Positions 36,501 to 45,979 of a stretch of 64,000 nucleotides of DNA are shown here, piece after piece. The translations under genes were made by a program, and so were the position numbers. A model generated the notes under the pieces. It was not told the DNA's origin. It searched no databases and saw nothing but the letters and a program-made list of their open reading frames with translations. The first letter of the stretch is position 1. Each line of letters opens with the position of its first letter. The DNA is from Tessaracoccus sp. OS52 (GTDB lineage: Bacteria > Actinomycetota > Actinomycetes > Propionibacteriales > Propionibacteriaceae): the NCBI RefSeq assembly GCF_020687685.1, contig NZ_JAJEWM010000001.1, positions 1,116,001 to 1,180,000 on the forward strand. Reading direction: 5' to 3'.

Positions 36501-37780
36501 CCACAATCCAGACCAGGCGGACCGCCGTCGCCGACGCGGTCAACTCACTCCTGCGCGACGGCCTGCCCCTGCGCTTCTCGGCCTATGACGGCAGCACGGC
36601 AGGGGCCCCCGAGTCGTCGCTCGAACTCGTGCTGTGCAACCGACGGGGTCTGGCGTTTCTGTTGACCGCTCCCGGCGAACTGGGCATGGTCAGGGCCTAC
36701 CTGTCTGGTGACCTTGAACTGCGCGGCGTCCACCCGGGCGACCCATACGAACTGCTCAAGTTGGTGCAAGGGCGGTTGGAGTTCCGAATGCCCGCAGCCT
36801 CCGAGGCTCTGGAGCTGATGCAGGGTCTGGGCCTGGCCAGCCTGCGCCCACCGCCACCCCCGGCGCTGGAACGCCCACCCGCCTGGCGCCGCGTCACGCA
36901 CGGCCTGCGCCATTCGAGATCCCGCGACGCCGCCGCGATCTCACACCATTACGACGTGTCCAACACCTTCTACGAGCACGTCCTGGGCCCCTCGATGACC
37001 TACACCTGCGCCGTGTACCCGCATGAGGAGGCCACGCTCGAAGAGGCCCAGGCCGAGAAGTACGACCTGATCTGCCGCAAGCTGGCGCTGAAACCCGGGA
37101 TGCGGCTGCTGGACGTCGGATGCGGCTGGGGTGGTATGGTCCGCCACGCGGCCACGCACTACGGCGTCAAGGCGCTCGGGGTCACCCTGTCCCGCCAGCA
37201 GGCGGTCTGGGCCGCCGAGGCCATCGCCCGCGAGGGGCTGGCCGGACTCGCCGAGGTCCGCCACGGCGACTACCGCGACATCACCGAGGCGGGCTTCGAC
37301 GCCGTCAGCTCGATCGGGCTCACAGAGCACATCGGCTTGCGGAACTACCCCGCGTACTTCACCTTCCTGCGCAGCCGACTCCGTCCCGAGGGGCGGTTGC
37401 TGAACCACTGCATCACCGTCGCCCACAACGGGCGCGCCGACATGGGGCCGTTCATGGACCGCTACGTGTTCCCAGACGGCGAACTGACAGGCTCCGGCAC
37501 CATCATCAAGGAGGCTCAGGACGCGGGTCTGGAGGTCATGCACGAAGAGAACTTCCGCATGCACTACGCCCGCACCCTCACCTCCTGGTGCCGTAACCTC
37601 GTCGACCACTGGGACGAGTGCGTGGCCGCTGCCGGGGAGCCGACGGCGCGCACGTGGGGCCTCTACATGGCCGGCTCGCGGCTCAATTTCGAGCGCAACC
37701 ACGTGCAACTCCACCACGTTCTCGCCGTGAAGGCCTCCGACGAAGGCTCCAACGGATTCCCGCTGCGGCCCAGTTGGTGA
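36497..37780 (+). CDS. tmsB: SAM-dependent fatty acid methyltransferase (cyclopropane synthase family)
   Basis: 427 residues. SAM site LLDVGCGWGGMVRHAA; family blocks ISHHYDVSNTFYEHVLGPSM, TYTCAVYPHEEATLEEAQ, EHIGLRNYPAYF and the C-terminal NFRMHYARTLTSWCRN. Acts on unsaturated acyl chains of membrane phospholipids; as TmsB it forms the 10-methylene intermediate. I prefer TmsB over a plain cyclopropane synthase because of the coupled tmsA. A possible small hairpin (GAGCGC/GCGCTC) straddles the 3' end next to the convergent nhaA gene. Confidence 0.85.
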   Translation: MTTIQTRRTAVADAVNSLLRDGLPLRFSAYDGSTAGAPESSLELVLCNRRGLAFLLTAPGELGMVRAYLSGDLELRGVHPGDPYELLKLVQGRLEFRMPAASEALELMQGLGLASLRPPPPPALERPPAWRRVTHGLRHSRSRDAAAISHHYDVSNTFYEHVLGPSMTYTCAVYPHEEATLEEAQAEKYDLICRKLALKPGMRLLDVGCGWGGMVRHAATHYGVKALGVTLSRQQAVWAAEAIAREGLAGLAEVRHGDYRDITEAGFDAVSSIGLTEHIGLRNYPAYFTFLRSRLRPEGRLLNHCITVAHNGRADMGPFMDRYVFPDGELTGSGTIIKEAQDAGLEVMHEENFRMHYARTLTSWCRNLVDHWDECVAAAGEPTARTWGLYMAGSRLNFERNHVQLHHVLAVKASDEGSNGFPLRPSW

Positions 37781-37787
37781 GCGCCGC

Positions 37788-39644
37788 TCAGCGCTCGTTG
37801 ACGGTCCGGCTCTGCTCGAGTTCGGCGATCAGCGTCTGGGCGTCGTAAGGGCCGAGGTGGCGTTGGTCGCCGACGAAGAACGTCGGTGTGCCCCGTGCAC
37901 CGCTGGCCTCGGCGCTCTGGACGTCGTCGCGGATACGCACGGCGTGGGCCAGTTCATGGACGTCGCGCAGGAACTCCTCGATGTCCAGGCCGAGGTCCCC
38001 GGCGTACCCGGCCAGGTCCTCCAGCTCGAGCTGATCCTGGTGCTCGAAGAGCAGGTCGTGCATCTCCCAGAACCGTCCCTGCGCAGCGGCGGCCTCCGCC
38101 GCCGCGGCCGCGAGTTCGGCCTGCGGGTGCACGTCCGGGAGGGGGAGGTGGCGCATCACGTAGCGCAATTCGTCGCCGAAGTGCTCGCGCACCTCTTTCA
38201 CGACGCCGGTCGCCCGGCCGCAGAACGGACACTCGAAGTCTGCGTACTCCACCAGGGTCAGGGGTGCGTCGTGGCGTCCCCGGATGTGGTCACGCGCGGG
38301 ATCCACCGGCGTATCGAGGACGGTGGGAAGTCCCGCCGACGTCTCACCGTGCAGGACTGCGGCCAGCTTGAACACCAGCCAGCCCAGCGCCGTCGCGAAC
38401 ACGAGCGCGAGCAGGACGCCCACCGTCGCCTCCTCGCGCAGTTCCGGACCGAAGGCCAGCCCCACGATGAGCAACGACACCGTGAACCCGATCCCTGACA
38501 ACGCGGCACCGCCGAGGACCTGGCCCGGACCCACCCCTTGCGGCAGTCTTCCGATCCCCAGGCGGGCGCCCACCAGGGCGAAGCCTCCGATACCGAGGAA
38601 CTTGCCGGCCACCAGACCCACGACGATGCCCCACGTGACCGGGGACCCCAGAGCTTCCTGCAGCACTCCGCCCCGAAGGTCCACGCCGGCGTTGGCCAGG
38701 GCGAACAACGGGACCACGACGAAGCTTGTCCAAGGGTGCAGGACCAACTGCATCCGCTCGTTCACGGAGACCGCGCGGATCAGGGCCTCCTGGGCAGACC
38801 TGCCGACGTCGGCCAGCGGGGACTGCCGGAACGCGTGGACGCGTCGGGCCGCGTGCTCCACCGCGGTCCGGCGTGGCTCGTAGGCGGGCACCAGCAACCC
38901 CGCGACCATGCCCGCGACGGAGGCGTGCAACCCGGAGGTCAACGTCGCGAGCCAAAGGGCGAGGATCGCGGCGACGTAGGGCCAGGTGCGCCAGACGCGG
39001 GCGCGGCCCAGACCCACCAGCACCAGCACACAGACCGCCGCCGCCACCAGTGCCCCGACGTCGAGATCGTCGGAATAGACGATCCCGATGACGCTCACCG
39101 CGACGATGTCATCGACGACGGTCAGCGTGAGCAGGAACACCCGCAACTGCGTGGAGGTGCGGGGACCCACCAGCGCGAGGGCACCGAGCAGGAAGGCGGT
39201 GTCGGTGCCGATCACCACGCCCCAGCCGTTCGCGGCCTCGCCGCCGGGGTTGATGAGCAGGTACAGCAGAGCGGGCACGACCATGCCGCCGATCCCGGCG
39301 ACCAGAGGCAGTACGAGTCGCCGTCGGTCGGTGAGCTCCCCGACGGCGAGGTCCCGGCGGACCTCGAGCCCGATGACCAGGAAGAACATTGCCATGAGGC
39401 CATCGTTGATCCAGTGAGACAGGTCCATGCGGAGGGCCAGTTCGCCCAACTCGACGGCGAGCTCCGTCTCCCACAGCCGGGCGTACTGGCCGGTCCAGGG
39501 CGAGTTGGCCCAGCCCAGGGCCAGAACTGTCGCCCCCACCAGCAGCGCGGCGCTCCCGGACTCGGTCGCCACATAGCGACGAAGGGGTACGGAGAGTTGT
39601 CCTATCAGGAACCTTCGTCCCGTCTGGGCCGACTTGAGCTTCAC
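37788..39644 (-). CDS. nhaA: Na+/H+ antiporter NhaA fused to a DsbA-like thioredoxin domain
   Basis: 618 residues. Residues ~25-430 form the NhaA membrane domain with the ion-binding pair Asp178-Asp179 in [14 protein letters not shown]. Residues ~445-610 are a DsbA/thioredoxin_4 domain with the active site CPFC (Cys472, Cys475) and a [10 protein letters not shown] cis-Pro strand. NhaA exchanges 2 H+ for Na+; the fused oxidoreductase suggests redox control or disulfide exchange. Such fusions are known in actinobacteria but their purpose is not settled. GTG 39644 has AGGAGG four bases upstream. Confidence 0.9.
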   Translation of the reverse strand: MKLKSAQTGRRFLIGQLSVPLRRYVATESGSAALLVGATVLALGWANSPWTGQYARLWETELAVELGELALRMDLSHWINDGLMAMFFLVIGLEVRRDLAVGELTDRRRLVLPLVAGIGGMVVPALLYLLINPGGEAANGWGVVIGTDTAFLLGALALVGPRTSTQLRVFLLTLTVVDDIVAVSVIGIVYSDDLDVGALVAAAVCVLVLVGLGRARVWRTWPYVAAILALWLATLTSGLHASVAGMVAGLLVPAYEPRRTAVEHAARRVHAFRQSPLADVGRSAQEALIRAVSVNERMQLVLHPWTSFVVVPLFALANAGVDLRGGVLQEALGSPVTWGIVVGLVAGKFLGIGGFALVGARLGIGRLPQGVGPGQVLGGAALSGIGFTVSLLIVGLAFGPELREEATVGVLLALVFATALGWLVFKLAAVLHGETSAGLPTVLDTPVDPARDHIRGRHDAPLTLVEYADFECPFCGRATGVVKEVREHFGDELRYVMRHLPLPDVHPQAELAAAAAEAAAAQGRFWEMHDLLFEHQDQLELEDLAGYAGDLGLDIEEFLRDVHELAHAVRIRDDVQSAEASGARGTPTFFVGDQRHLGPYDAQTLIAELEQSRTVNER

Positions 39645-39749
39645 TCATCCTCCTGGAGGTGTGGGTGACGTCAATATCCCATGTGCGGGTCCCTGTCCGG
39701 CGTCGGAGGACTGCGAATGTCGCTCCTACGACGTGGACCGCAGCTTGCG

Positions 39750-39755
39750 TAGGCT
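39750..39755 (+). promoter_or_regulatory. -10 box of the M14 peptidase gene
   Basis: TAGGCT ends seven bases before GTG 39763; leaderless layout. Confidence 0.55.
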
Positions 39756-39762
39756 GGCGCGC

Positions 39763-41007
39763 GTGCCACAGACAGTCACCCCACCCGCTCCTGCCCATGC
39801 CCTCCGAGCATCTCGTCGAGCAGCCCGTCGCCCGTTGGCGCTGCTGGTCGCTCTGCTGGTGATCGCCGCCCTGGGGCTGGTGCGTCCGGTCCCCGCGACG
39901 GCCGACACCAGCGACGGTTCCTGGGTCTACACCACTCCGGGCAAGCACTCGGTGAACGGACGGGAGTGGCGGACGGCCTGCGAGCAGTACTCCTCGACGG
40001 TGTGGCGCTGCCGCACCGAAATCCTGGCCGACACCGTCGTCCGCTCCGGTGGCCGCTACGTCCAGCGCACCGCGTACGTGTTCAACAACCTCACCTATCT
40101 GGCGTCACCCCGCAAGAACTGGAGCGGCAACCCGCTGGCAGAGAACAGGGAATGGACGGCGGACGACGGCCGCCGGTGGCGCACCGAGTGTGACACCGCC
40201 GAGACAGGGCGCAACGGTTGCCGCACCTGGGCGGAGGCGAGTGTCGTCGCGAGGCAGGGGCACGGGTTCGTCCAGGAGACGAAGCTGGTTTTCAACAACA
40301 TCGTGCTGTTCGCGGAAGGGGTCATCCAGGAGCCGGGAGTCGCACCGGTTCCCTACGAGTCGCGGCAGCTGATTGGCCATTCTGTCCAGGGCCGCGAGAT
40401 CTGGGCCTACCAGGTCGGCGACCCGAGCGCCACGAAGGTGGCACTGATCCTTGGCCAGATGCATGGCGAGGAGCCGGCCGGGACGCTGAGCGCCTGGGGG
40501 ATCATCAACGACCATCGATCAGTCAAGGGCATCCAGCTGTGGGTGGTCCCCAGCATGAACCCCGACGGCGCAGCTGTCAGAAAGCGCCAGAACGCCAACG
40601 GCGTTGACCTGAACCGCAACTGGCCCATCAACTACGAGGCCAACGAGCCGGGCACCCGGTACTACGCGGGCACGGGACCCCTCAGCGAGCCGGAGTCGAA
40701 GGCGATGTCCGAGTTCATCGCAGCCGTCCAACCACAGCAGATGGTCTCGATCCACCAGCCGCTCACCGGCGTCGACAACTACAAGATCAAGGACCGAGGT
40801 CTCCACGATGCCCTGGTCAGGGAACTGGGCCTGCCCTCCCGCAGTCTCGACTGTGGTGGCGACTGCCGCGGGACCATGACGCAGTGGGTGAACGCCACCA
40901 CGAGGGGCGCGGCCATCACCATCGAGTACCCGATCGACGTGAGCGACCACTACTCCGCCATCACCGCCCGCGACGGTCTGGTGCGCGCCGTCGGCGGTAC
41001 CTACTGA
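39763..41007 (+). CDS. secreted M14-type zinc carboxypeptidase with N-terminal Cys-rich module
   Basis: 414 residues. A signal peptide (ALLVALLVIAALGLVRPVPA, residues ~22-45) is followed by a Cys-rich module: VYTTPGKHSVNGREW, RCRTE, VFNNLTYLA, then a second half with WRTECDTAETGRNGCR and VFNNIVLF. From about residue 210 comes the peptidase: zinc ligands HGEE and a later SIHQP, DLNRNWP for substrate, TIEYP with the catalytic Glu. Likely trims peptides or peptidoglycan outside the cell. GTG 39763 is seven bases after TAGGCT. Confidence 0.82.
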   Translation: MPQTVTPPAPAHALRASRRAARRPLALLVALLVIAALGLVRPVPATADTSDGSWVYTTPGKHSVNGREWRTACEQYSSTVWRCRTEILADTVVRSGGRYVQRTAYVFNNLTYLASPRKNWSGNPLAENREWTADDGRRWRTECDTAETGRNGCRTWAEASVVARQGHGFVQETKLVFNNIVLFAEGVIQEPGVAPVPYESRQLIGHSVQGREIWAYQVGDPSATKVALILGQMHGEEPAGTLSAWGIINDHRSVKGIQLWVVPSMNPDGAAVRKRQNANGVDLNRNWPINYEANEPGTRYYAGTGPLSEPESKAMSEFIAAVQPQQMVSIHQPLTGVDNYKIKDRGLHDALVRELGLPSRSLDCGGDCRGTMTQWVNATTRGAAITIEYPIDVSDHYSAITARDGLVRAVGGTY

Positions 41008-41021
41008 TCCGCAGGGGCCGA

Positions 41022-41057
41022 TGCTCCAGTGGGGGAAGTTGGCCCATGCCTGGAGCA
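41022..41057. terminator. weak hairpin between the two secreted peptidase-like genes
   Basis: TGCTCCAG and CTGGAGCA form an 8-bp stem around a 20-base loop, in the 73-base gap between two convergent stops. No T tract; a possible bidirectional terminator. Confidence 0.3.
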
Positions 41058-41080
41058 AAGAACCCACAGCGGAGGAGGAC

Positions 41081-42094
41081 TCAGACGTCGTAGGTGTTCA
41101 CGTGGACGTGGTCCAGGTGATTGGCGGTGGCGCCTCCCCGGTCCGCCATTGGGCGCCAACCCTCCTTGTCACGCCCAACTGACCAGATCTGTTGGTCGAA
41201 GATGATGTAGTTGATGCCGAACTCGCCGGCGTGCTCCCGGTAGTAGGTTGCGATCTCCCATCCCAGGAGGTTCCCTTCGTCCAGCTTCCAGTTGGGGATC
41301 ATGATGTCGACGGCGCGGCCGGCTGGGTGGTCCGGGGTGACGTCCTGCCGCCACCCGTACATCGTCTTGATCTGCGGCCAGGTCGTCCACGTGTGGAGAG
41401 CGATCGCCTGTACGTTGTAGTTGGTGAGGTGGAGCCCGGTGGAGTATCCGCGGTTCAAGGAGTCCGGCGAGGCGAACAGGCGTTCGTCCACGGTAAGGAC
41501 GCCGGTGGCTGGGTCGAAGGTCGCCGGCGGGTTGTTCGCGGTGCCGGGAGTGAAGTAGACGAGGTTGTTGAAGACCCACTTCCCCCCGGAGGAGATGAAC
41601 GAGCGGCATGCGTTCGGACCTGTCCAGGAGTCATTGCAGGACGTCACCCAGTTGCGGTTGGCCGACGTGAAGAACCCGGACTTGGCCAGGTTGTTGTCGA
41701 ACCAGTTGGCCCGGTCGGTGGCTAGGTAGGTCAGGTTGTTGAACACCCAGACCCCTCGGGACTTGATGTCTGCACGGCACCTGGTGATGTTCGCGTCGTA
41801 GGGTGCACAGGTGGTGTGCCAGTCACGTCCGTTGACGGTGTGATATCCCGGGGTCGTGTAGACGTTCACCGCAGCGGCAGCCGGATTGCTTGGCACCAAG
41901 AGGCCAGCGGCGAGGATGACCATGGCAGCCAGAACGGCAGGGAATCTTCTCAACAAGGTGGTGCTCCGGTTGTGTACGGGCCGGGGGAAGCGAGGACAGC
42001 CGGGATGGGGACCGACAGGCGTGCGGTTCCCCCAAGCCGGTCCAGCGACGGCACCGGCACCACTGGCGCACTGCGTTGGCTCATCGTAAGCCAT
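41081..42094 (-). CDS. secreted protein: Cys-rich module plus VldE/ARB-07466-like C-terminal domain
   Basis: 337 residues from ATG 42094; a TTG at 41956 with CGGAG upstream would give a cleaner signal peptide (LRRFPAVLAAMVILAAG). The Cys-rich module matches that of the convergent neighbour: VYTTPGYHTVNGRDW, RCRAD, VFNNLTYLATDR, then W-x-TSCNDSWTGPNACR and VFNNLVYF. The C-terminal ~130 residues (HPAGRAVDIMIPNW, then HLDHVHV) match the ARB-07466-like domain, related to D-Ala-D-Ala M15 peptidases by its His/Asp pattern. Extracellular, probably acting on the cell wall. Confidence 0.78.
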   Translation of the reverse strand: MAYDEPTQCASGAGAVAGPAWGNRTPVGPHPGCPRFPRPVHNRSTTLLRRFPAVLAAMVILAAGLLVPSNPAAAAVNVYTTPGYHTVNGRDWHTTCAPYDANITRCRADIKSRGVWVFNNLTYLATDRANWFDNNLAKSGFFTSANRNWVTSCNDSWTGPNACRSFISSGGKWVFNNLVYFTPGTANNPPATFDPATGVLTVDERLFASPDSLNRGYSTGLHLTNYNVQAIALHTWTTWPQIKTMYGWRQDVTPDHPAGRAVDIMIPNWKLDEGNLLGWEIATYYREHAGEFGINYIIFDQQIWSVGRDKEGWRPMADRGGATANHLDHVHVNTYDV

Positions 42095-42164
42095 CACCCG
42101 TTGTGGCAAAGCATCGGGTAGGGGCTTCTTGCCCATCGCGCATCCTGGTTGATCGCGCGCGCAG

Positions 42165-42170
42165 TAGGCT
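42165..42170 (+). promoter_or_regulatory. -10 box of the GNAT gene
   Basis: TAGGCT ends seven bases before ATG 42178; leaderless layout. Confidence 0.55.
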
Positions 42171-42177
42171 GAGGCGC

Positions 42178-42465
42178 ATGTCAGAGACTGAACTGGTCAA
42201 GAACGAGGACGACAACCGCTACGAGGTCCACGTCGACGGGGAACGCATCGGCTTCATCGACTACGTGCGCGACGTCGACGTCATCGACCTGGTCCACACC
42301 GAGGTGGAACCGGCCCACGGCGGAAAGGGCTACGCCCAGAAGCTGGCCGACTACGCGCTGGCAGACATTCGCGACACGGGTCTTCTGGTGCGCCCGACGT
42401 GTGGCTTCGTGGCGAAGCACATCGACCGCAACCCGGAGTACGGCACTCTCGTCGCCGCTGACTGA
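42178..42465 (+). CDS. small GNAT-fold N-acetyltransferase (YjdJ type)
   Basis: 95 residues, about two-thirds of a normal GNAT, as usual for the YjdJ-like group. The CoA pyrophosphate loop is VEPAHGGKGYAQKLADYAL, and GFVAKHIDRNPEY closes the domain. Substrate unknown. ATG 42178 is seven bases after TAGGCT (leaderless). Twenty bases separate it from the EamA gene. Confidence 0.85.
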   Translation: MSETELVKNEDDNRYEVHVDGERIGFIDYVRDVDVIDLVHTEVEPAHGGKGYAQKLADYALADIRDTGLLVRPTCGFVAKHIDRNPEYGTLVAAD

Positions 42466-42484
42466 CCGTGCGCCGGACGCGTCG

Positions 42485-43372
42485 GTGTTGAGGGAGCGTC
42501 CACGGCTCAGTCCCGTGGCGCTGGTGCTGGTCGCCATCGTCTCCGTGCAGACGGGTTCGTCGTTCGCGAAGGTCCTGTTCGAGGCCACCACCCCCTACGG
42601 GGTGACGCTGTTGCGCTCCGCGTTCGCGACGGTGGTGCTGCTGTTGGTATCGCCCCCTCGGCTCCGGGGCCGGGAACGCGCCGACTGGGTCGTCGTGGCC
42701 GCCTACGGACTGAGCCTGGCGGCCATGAACCTGCTGTTCTACCTCGCGATCGAGCGGATCCCCATCGGCTTGGCGGTGACGCTGGAATTCATCGGTCCGT
42801 TGCTCCTGGCACTCAGGGGAGCGCGACGGCTGGCCGACTTCGGTTGGGTGCTGCTGGCCGCCGTCGGAGTGGCGCTTCTGGGCGCGTTCCCGACGGACGT
42901 GGATCTCGCGGGAATGCTGCTTGCGGTGGCTGCCGGTGGGTTCTGGGCCGCCTACATCCTGCTTGCCGGTCCCGTTGGACGACGCTGGAGCGGGGCGAGT
43001 GGCGTGACGGTCGCCAGCGGGTTGGCCACCGTCGCGCTGCTGGGGCCGGGTCTGATGTTCTCAGGTCCGGAGTTGTCCCGTTGGGAGGTGCTCGGACTGG
43101 GGGCGCTGGTTGCCCTGCTGGCCACGGTCATCCCTTACGGACTTGAGATGCACGCCCGGCGGAGCATCAGGTCGTCCACCTTCAGCATCCTCATGAGTCT
43201 GGAGCCCGGGGCAGCCGCCCTGCTGGCGTGGCTGATCGTCGGCGAGCTGCTCGGCTGGCAGGAGTGGGTTGCGATGGCCTGCGTCGTTGCTGCCTCCATG
43301 GGCGCCACCTGGTCGGCGCGGCTGCGCGGCGACGGGGCCGGGGCGAGCACGGCTGCAAGTGCGGCACAATGA
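42485..43372 (+). CDS. EamA/RhtA-family exporter
   Basis: 295 residues and ten membrane helices in two EamA repeats (first [20 protein letters not shown], second from about residue 150). RhtA-like members export threonine and homoserine. The threonyl-tRNA synthetase directly downstream is a suggestive context. GTG 42485 is a weak choice (no clear ribosome site); TTG 42488 is the next option. Its stop overlaps an ATG that opens a 14-codon frame leading into thrS. Confidence 0.8.
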   Translation: MLRERPRLSPVALVLVAIVSVQTGSSFAKVLFEATTPYGVTLLRSAFATVVLLLVSPPRLRGRERADWVVVAAYGLSLAAMNLLFYLAIERIPIGLAVTLEFIGPLLLALRGARRLADFGWVLLAAVGVALLGAFPTDVDLAGMLLAVAAGGFWAAYILLAGPVGRRWSGASGVTVASGLATVALLGPGLMFSGPELSRWEVLGLGALVALLATVIPYGLEMHARRSIRSSTFSILMSLEPGAAALLAWLIVGELLGWQEWVAMACVVAASMGATWSARLRGDGAGASTAASAAQ

Positions 43373-43413
43373 AACCCGTAACCGTCCACGACGCACCCGA
43401 GGAGTACCGATGA
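43369..43413 (+). CDS. putative 14-residue coupling peptide before thrS
   Basis: ATG 43369 overlaps the EamA stop and reads [14 protein letters not shown]; its TGA (43411-43413) overlaps the thrS ATG as ATGA. There is no Thr run typical of attenuation (one Thr), so it may serve only to carry ribosomes to thrS. Chance is possible. Confidence 0.35.
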   Translation: MKPVTVHDAPEEYR

Positions 43414-45446
43414 GTGGAGTCATCACCGTCCGCCACCCAGACCGAGCGGAACAGGTTGAGCTGACCACCACGACCACCGGGCTCGACCTCTTCGGCGCCG
43501 ACAGGACCGTCGTCGCAATGCGCGTGGGGGAGCAGGTGCTCGACCTCCAGCGGGAGCTTTCCGACGGCGACGTCGTCGAGCCCGTCGGGATGGACAGCCC
43601 CGAGGGCCTGTCCATCCTGCGCCACTCGGCCGCCCACGTCACCGCCCAGGCCGTGCAGAACCTTTTCTCGGAGGCGAAGCTGGGGATCGGACCGCCGATC
43701 GTCGACGGTTTCTACTACGACTTCGACACCGCTCCGCTTACCCCGGAAGATCTGAAGGCCATCGAGAAGCAGATGGGCCAGATCGTGCGGGAGAAGCAGC
43801 GGTTCGTGCGTCGGGCCGTCTCCGACGACGAGGCGCGCGATGAGCTGGCGACGGAGCCGTTCAAGCTCGAGTTGATCGCCGACAAGGGAAGTGCGTCGGC
43901 CGACGACGGCTCCTCGGTCGAGGTCGGTACGGGTGAGTTGACCATCTATGACAACGTCCGCCGCGACGGCAGCGTCGCCTGGAAGGACTTGTGCCGTGGC
44001 CCCCATGTGCCGCACACCGGCTACATCCAGGCCGTCGCCCTCACGAAGGTCTCGGCCGCTTACTGGCGCGGGGACCAGCGCAACGCCGGCCTGCAGCGCG
44101 TCTACGGCACGGCGTGGGCCACCAAGGAGGACCTGAAGGCCTACCAGACGCGGATGGCAGAGGCCGCGCTGCGCGACCACCGCAAGCTCGGTGCGGAGCT
44201 GGACCTGTTCAGCTTCCCCGACGAGATCGGCTCCGGTCTCCCGGTGTTCCATCCCAAGGGCGCCACCGTGAAGATGGAGATGGAGGACTACAGCCGACGC
44301 CGCCACGTCGAGGCCGGGTACTCCTTCGTCAGCACGCCACACATCACCAAGGCGAACCTGTTCGAGACCTCCAGGCACCTGGAGTGGTACGCCGACGGCA
44401 TGTACCCGCCCATGCACCTGGACGAGGAGCGCGACGCCGAAGGCAACATCACCAAGCAGGGCGCCGACTACTACCTCAAGCCGATGAACTGCCCGATGCA
44501 CAACCTGGTCTTCGCCAGCAGGGGACGTTCCTACCGAGAGTTGCCGCTGCGCCTGTTCGAGTTCGGGACCGTCTACCGCTACGAGAAGTCGGGGGTGGTC
44601 CACGGCCTCACCCGCGCCCGCGGGTTCACCCAGGACGACGCCCACATCTACTGCGCCCGCGACCAGATGAAGGATGAGCTCACCTCGCTGCTCAGCTTCG
44701 TGCTGGAACTGCTCAAGGACTACGGCCTCGACGAGTTCTACCTTGAGCTGTCCACCCGCGACCCGGAGAAGTCGGTGGGCGACGAGGAGACCTGGGCGGA
44801 GGCCACCCAAACGCTCGCGGAGGTGGCGGAGGCATCAGGCCTGGCGCTCGTGCCCGACCCAGGCGGCGCGGCGTTCTACGGCCCCAAGATCTCGGTCCAG
44901 GCCAAGGACGCGATCGGCCGCACCTGGCAGCTCTCGACGATCCAGCTCGACTTCTTCCTGCCTGAGCTGTTCAAGCTCGAGTACCAGGCATCCGACGGCA
45001 CGCGCCAGCGCCCCGTCATGATCCACCGGGCACTGTTCGGCTCCATCGAGCGGTTCTTCGGCGTTCTCACCGAGCACTACGCCGGCGCCTTCCCCGCCTG
45101 GCTCGCCCCGACCCAGGTGCTGGGCATCCCGGTCGCAGCCGAGTTCGACGAGTACCTCGGCGGAATCATGGACCAGCTCAGGGCGCAGGGCATCCGGGCG
45201 GAACTCGACTCCTCCGACGACCGCTTCGGCAAGAAGATCCGCAACGCGCAGAAGCTGAAGGTGCCGTTCATGCTGATCGCCGGAGGAGAGGACCGCGACG
45301 CCGGTGCGGTGTCCTTCCGCTACCGTGACGGCTCCCAGCGCAACGGCGTGCCCGCGGCTGATGCCGTGGCCGAGATCGTCGACTTCGTGCGCTCGCGCTC
45401 CAACGCAGCCCCGAGCGCGGGGGAGACGGACCCGCAGGATGGCTGA
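43410..45446 (+). CDS. thrS: threonine--tRNA ligase
   Basis: 678 residues. An N-terminal TGS domain is followed by the editing domain with HSAAH (His72, His76) and CRGPHV, which clears mischarged Ser-tRNA. The class II core has the motif 2 block [30 protein letters not shown] and motif 3 [14 protein letters not shown]. An anticodon-binding domain closes the C terminus. ATG 43410 follows GAGGAG. It overlaps HIT by 8 bases, starting the conserved thrS-HIT-PIM operon of actinobacteria. Confidence 0.96.
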   Translation: MSGVITVRHPDRAEQVELTTTTTGLDLFGADRTVVAMRVGEQVLDLQRELSDGDVVEPVGMDSPEGLSILRHSAAHVTAQAVQNLFSEAKLGIGPPIVDGFYYDFDTAPLTPEDLKAIEKQMGQIVREKQRFVRRAVSDDEARDELATEPFKLELIADKGSASADDGSSVEVGTGELTIYDNVRRDGSVAWKDLCRGPHVPHTGYIQAVALTKVSAAYWRGDQRNAGLQRVYGTAWATKEDLKAYQTRMAEAALRDHRKLGAELDLFSFPDEIGSGLPVFHPKGATVKMEMEDYSRRRHVEAGYSFVSTPHITKANLFETSRHLEWYADGMYPPMHLDEERDAEGNITKQGADYYLKPMNCPMHNLVFASRGRSYRELPLRLFEFGTVYRYEKSGVVHGLTRARGFTQDDAHIYCARDQMKDELTSLLSFVLELLKDYGLDEFYLELSTRDPEKSVGDEETWAEATQTLAEVAEASGLALVPDPGGAAFYGPKISVQAKDAIGRTWQLSTIQLDFFLPELFKLEYQASDGTRQRPVMIHRALFGSIERFFGVLTEHYAGAFPAWLAPTQVLGIPVAAEFDEYLGGIMDQLRAQGIRAELDSSDDRFGKKIRNAQKLKVPFMLIAGGEDRDAGAVSFRYRDGSQRNGVPAADAVAEIVDFVRSRSNAAPSAGETDPQDG

Positions 45447-45975
45447 ACCCGAGTCGTCCGCGAATTTCGCTGGGGTCCCGGACGCCTTCCAGCGGCTGTG
45501 GACCCCGCACCGGATGGTCTACATACAGGGCGAGGGCAAGCCGTCGGGGGAGGGTGACTGCCCCTTCTGCTCCTCGCCGACCCGCGGCGACGCGGAGGGG
45601 CTGGTCGTGGCGCGCGGCGAACACGCCTACGTGGTGATGAACCTGTTCCCGTACTCACCGGGTCACCTGCTGGTGTGCCCCTACCGGCACGTCTCGGACT
45701 ACACCGACCTCACCGTCGACGAGACCAGGGAAGTGGCGGAGCTCACCCAGCAGGCGATGCGCGTGCTGCGCCGGGTCAGTGGGCCGGACGGCTTCAACCT
45801 CGGCATGAACCAGGGTGAGGTGGCAGGCGCCGGGATCGCCATGCACCTGCACCAGCACGTCGTCCCGCGCTGGAGCGGTGACATGAACTTCATGCCCGTC
45901 GTCGGCCGCACGCGTGCGCTGCCGCAACTGCTGGACGACGCCCGCTCCCAGTTGGCAGCGGCCTGGGAGAGGTGA
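45439..45975 (+). CDS. HIT-family nucleotide hydrolase/transferase
   Basis: 178 residues. The histidine triad is [10 protein letters not shown], with a zinc-type DCPFC near the N terminus and [12 protein letters not shown]. Homologue of mycobacterial Rv2613c, an Ap4A phosphorylase-like enzyme that sits between thrS and the PIM genes. ATG 45439 overlaps the thrS stop. Confidence 0.88.
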   Translation: MAEPESSANFAGVPDAFQRLWTPHRMVYIQGEGKPSGEGDCPFCSSPTRGDAEGLVVARGEHAYVVMNLFPYSPGHLLVCPYRHVSDYTDLTVDETREVAELTQQAMRVLRRVSGPDGFNLGMNQGEVAGAGIAMHLHQHVVPRWSGDMNFMPVVGRTRALPQLLDDARSQLAAAWER

Positions 45976-45979
45976 GCCA

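Noticed and set aside
37779-37796. Hairpin GAGCGC/GCGCTC as a terminator between tmsB and nhaA.
   Set aside because: Only six pairs and no T tract on either side; kept as a remark only.
43340-43410. T-box or attenuator before thrS.
   Set aside because: The gap to eamA is negative; no stem-loop, T-box sequence or Thr codon run is present.
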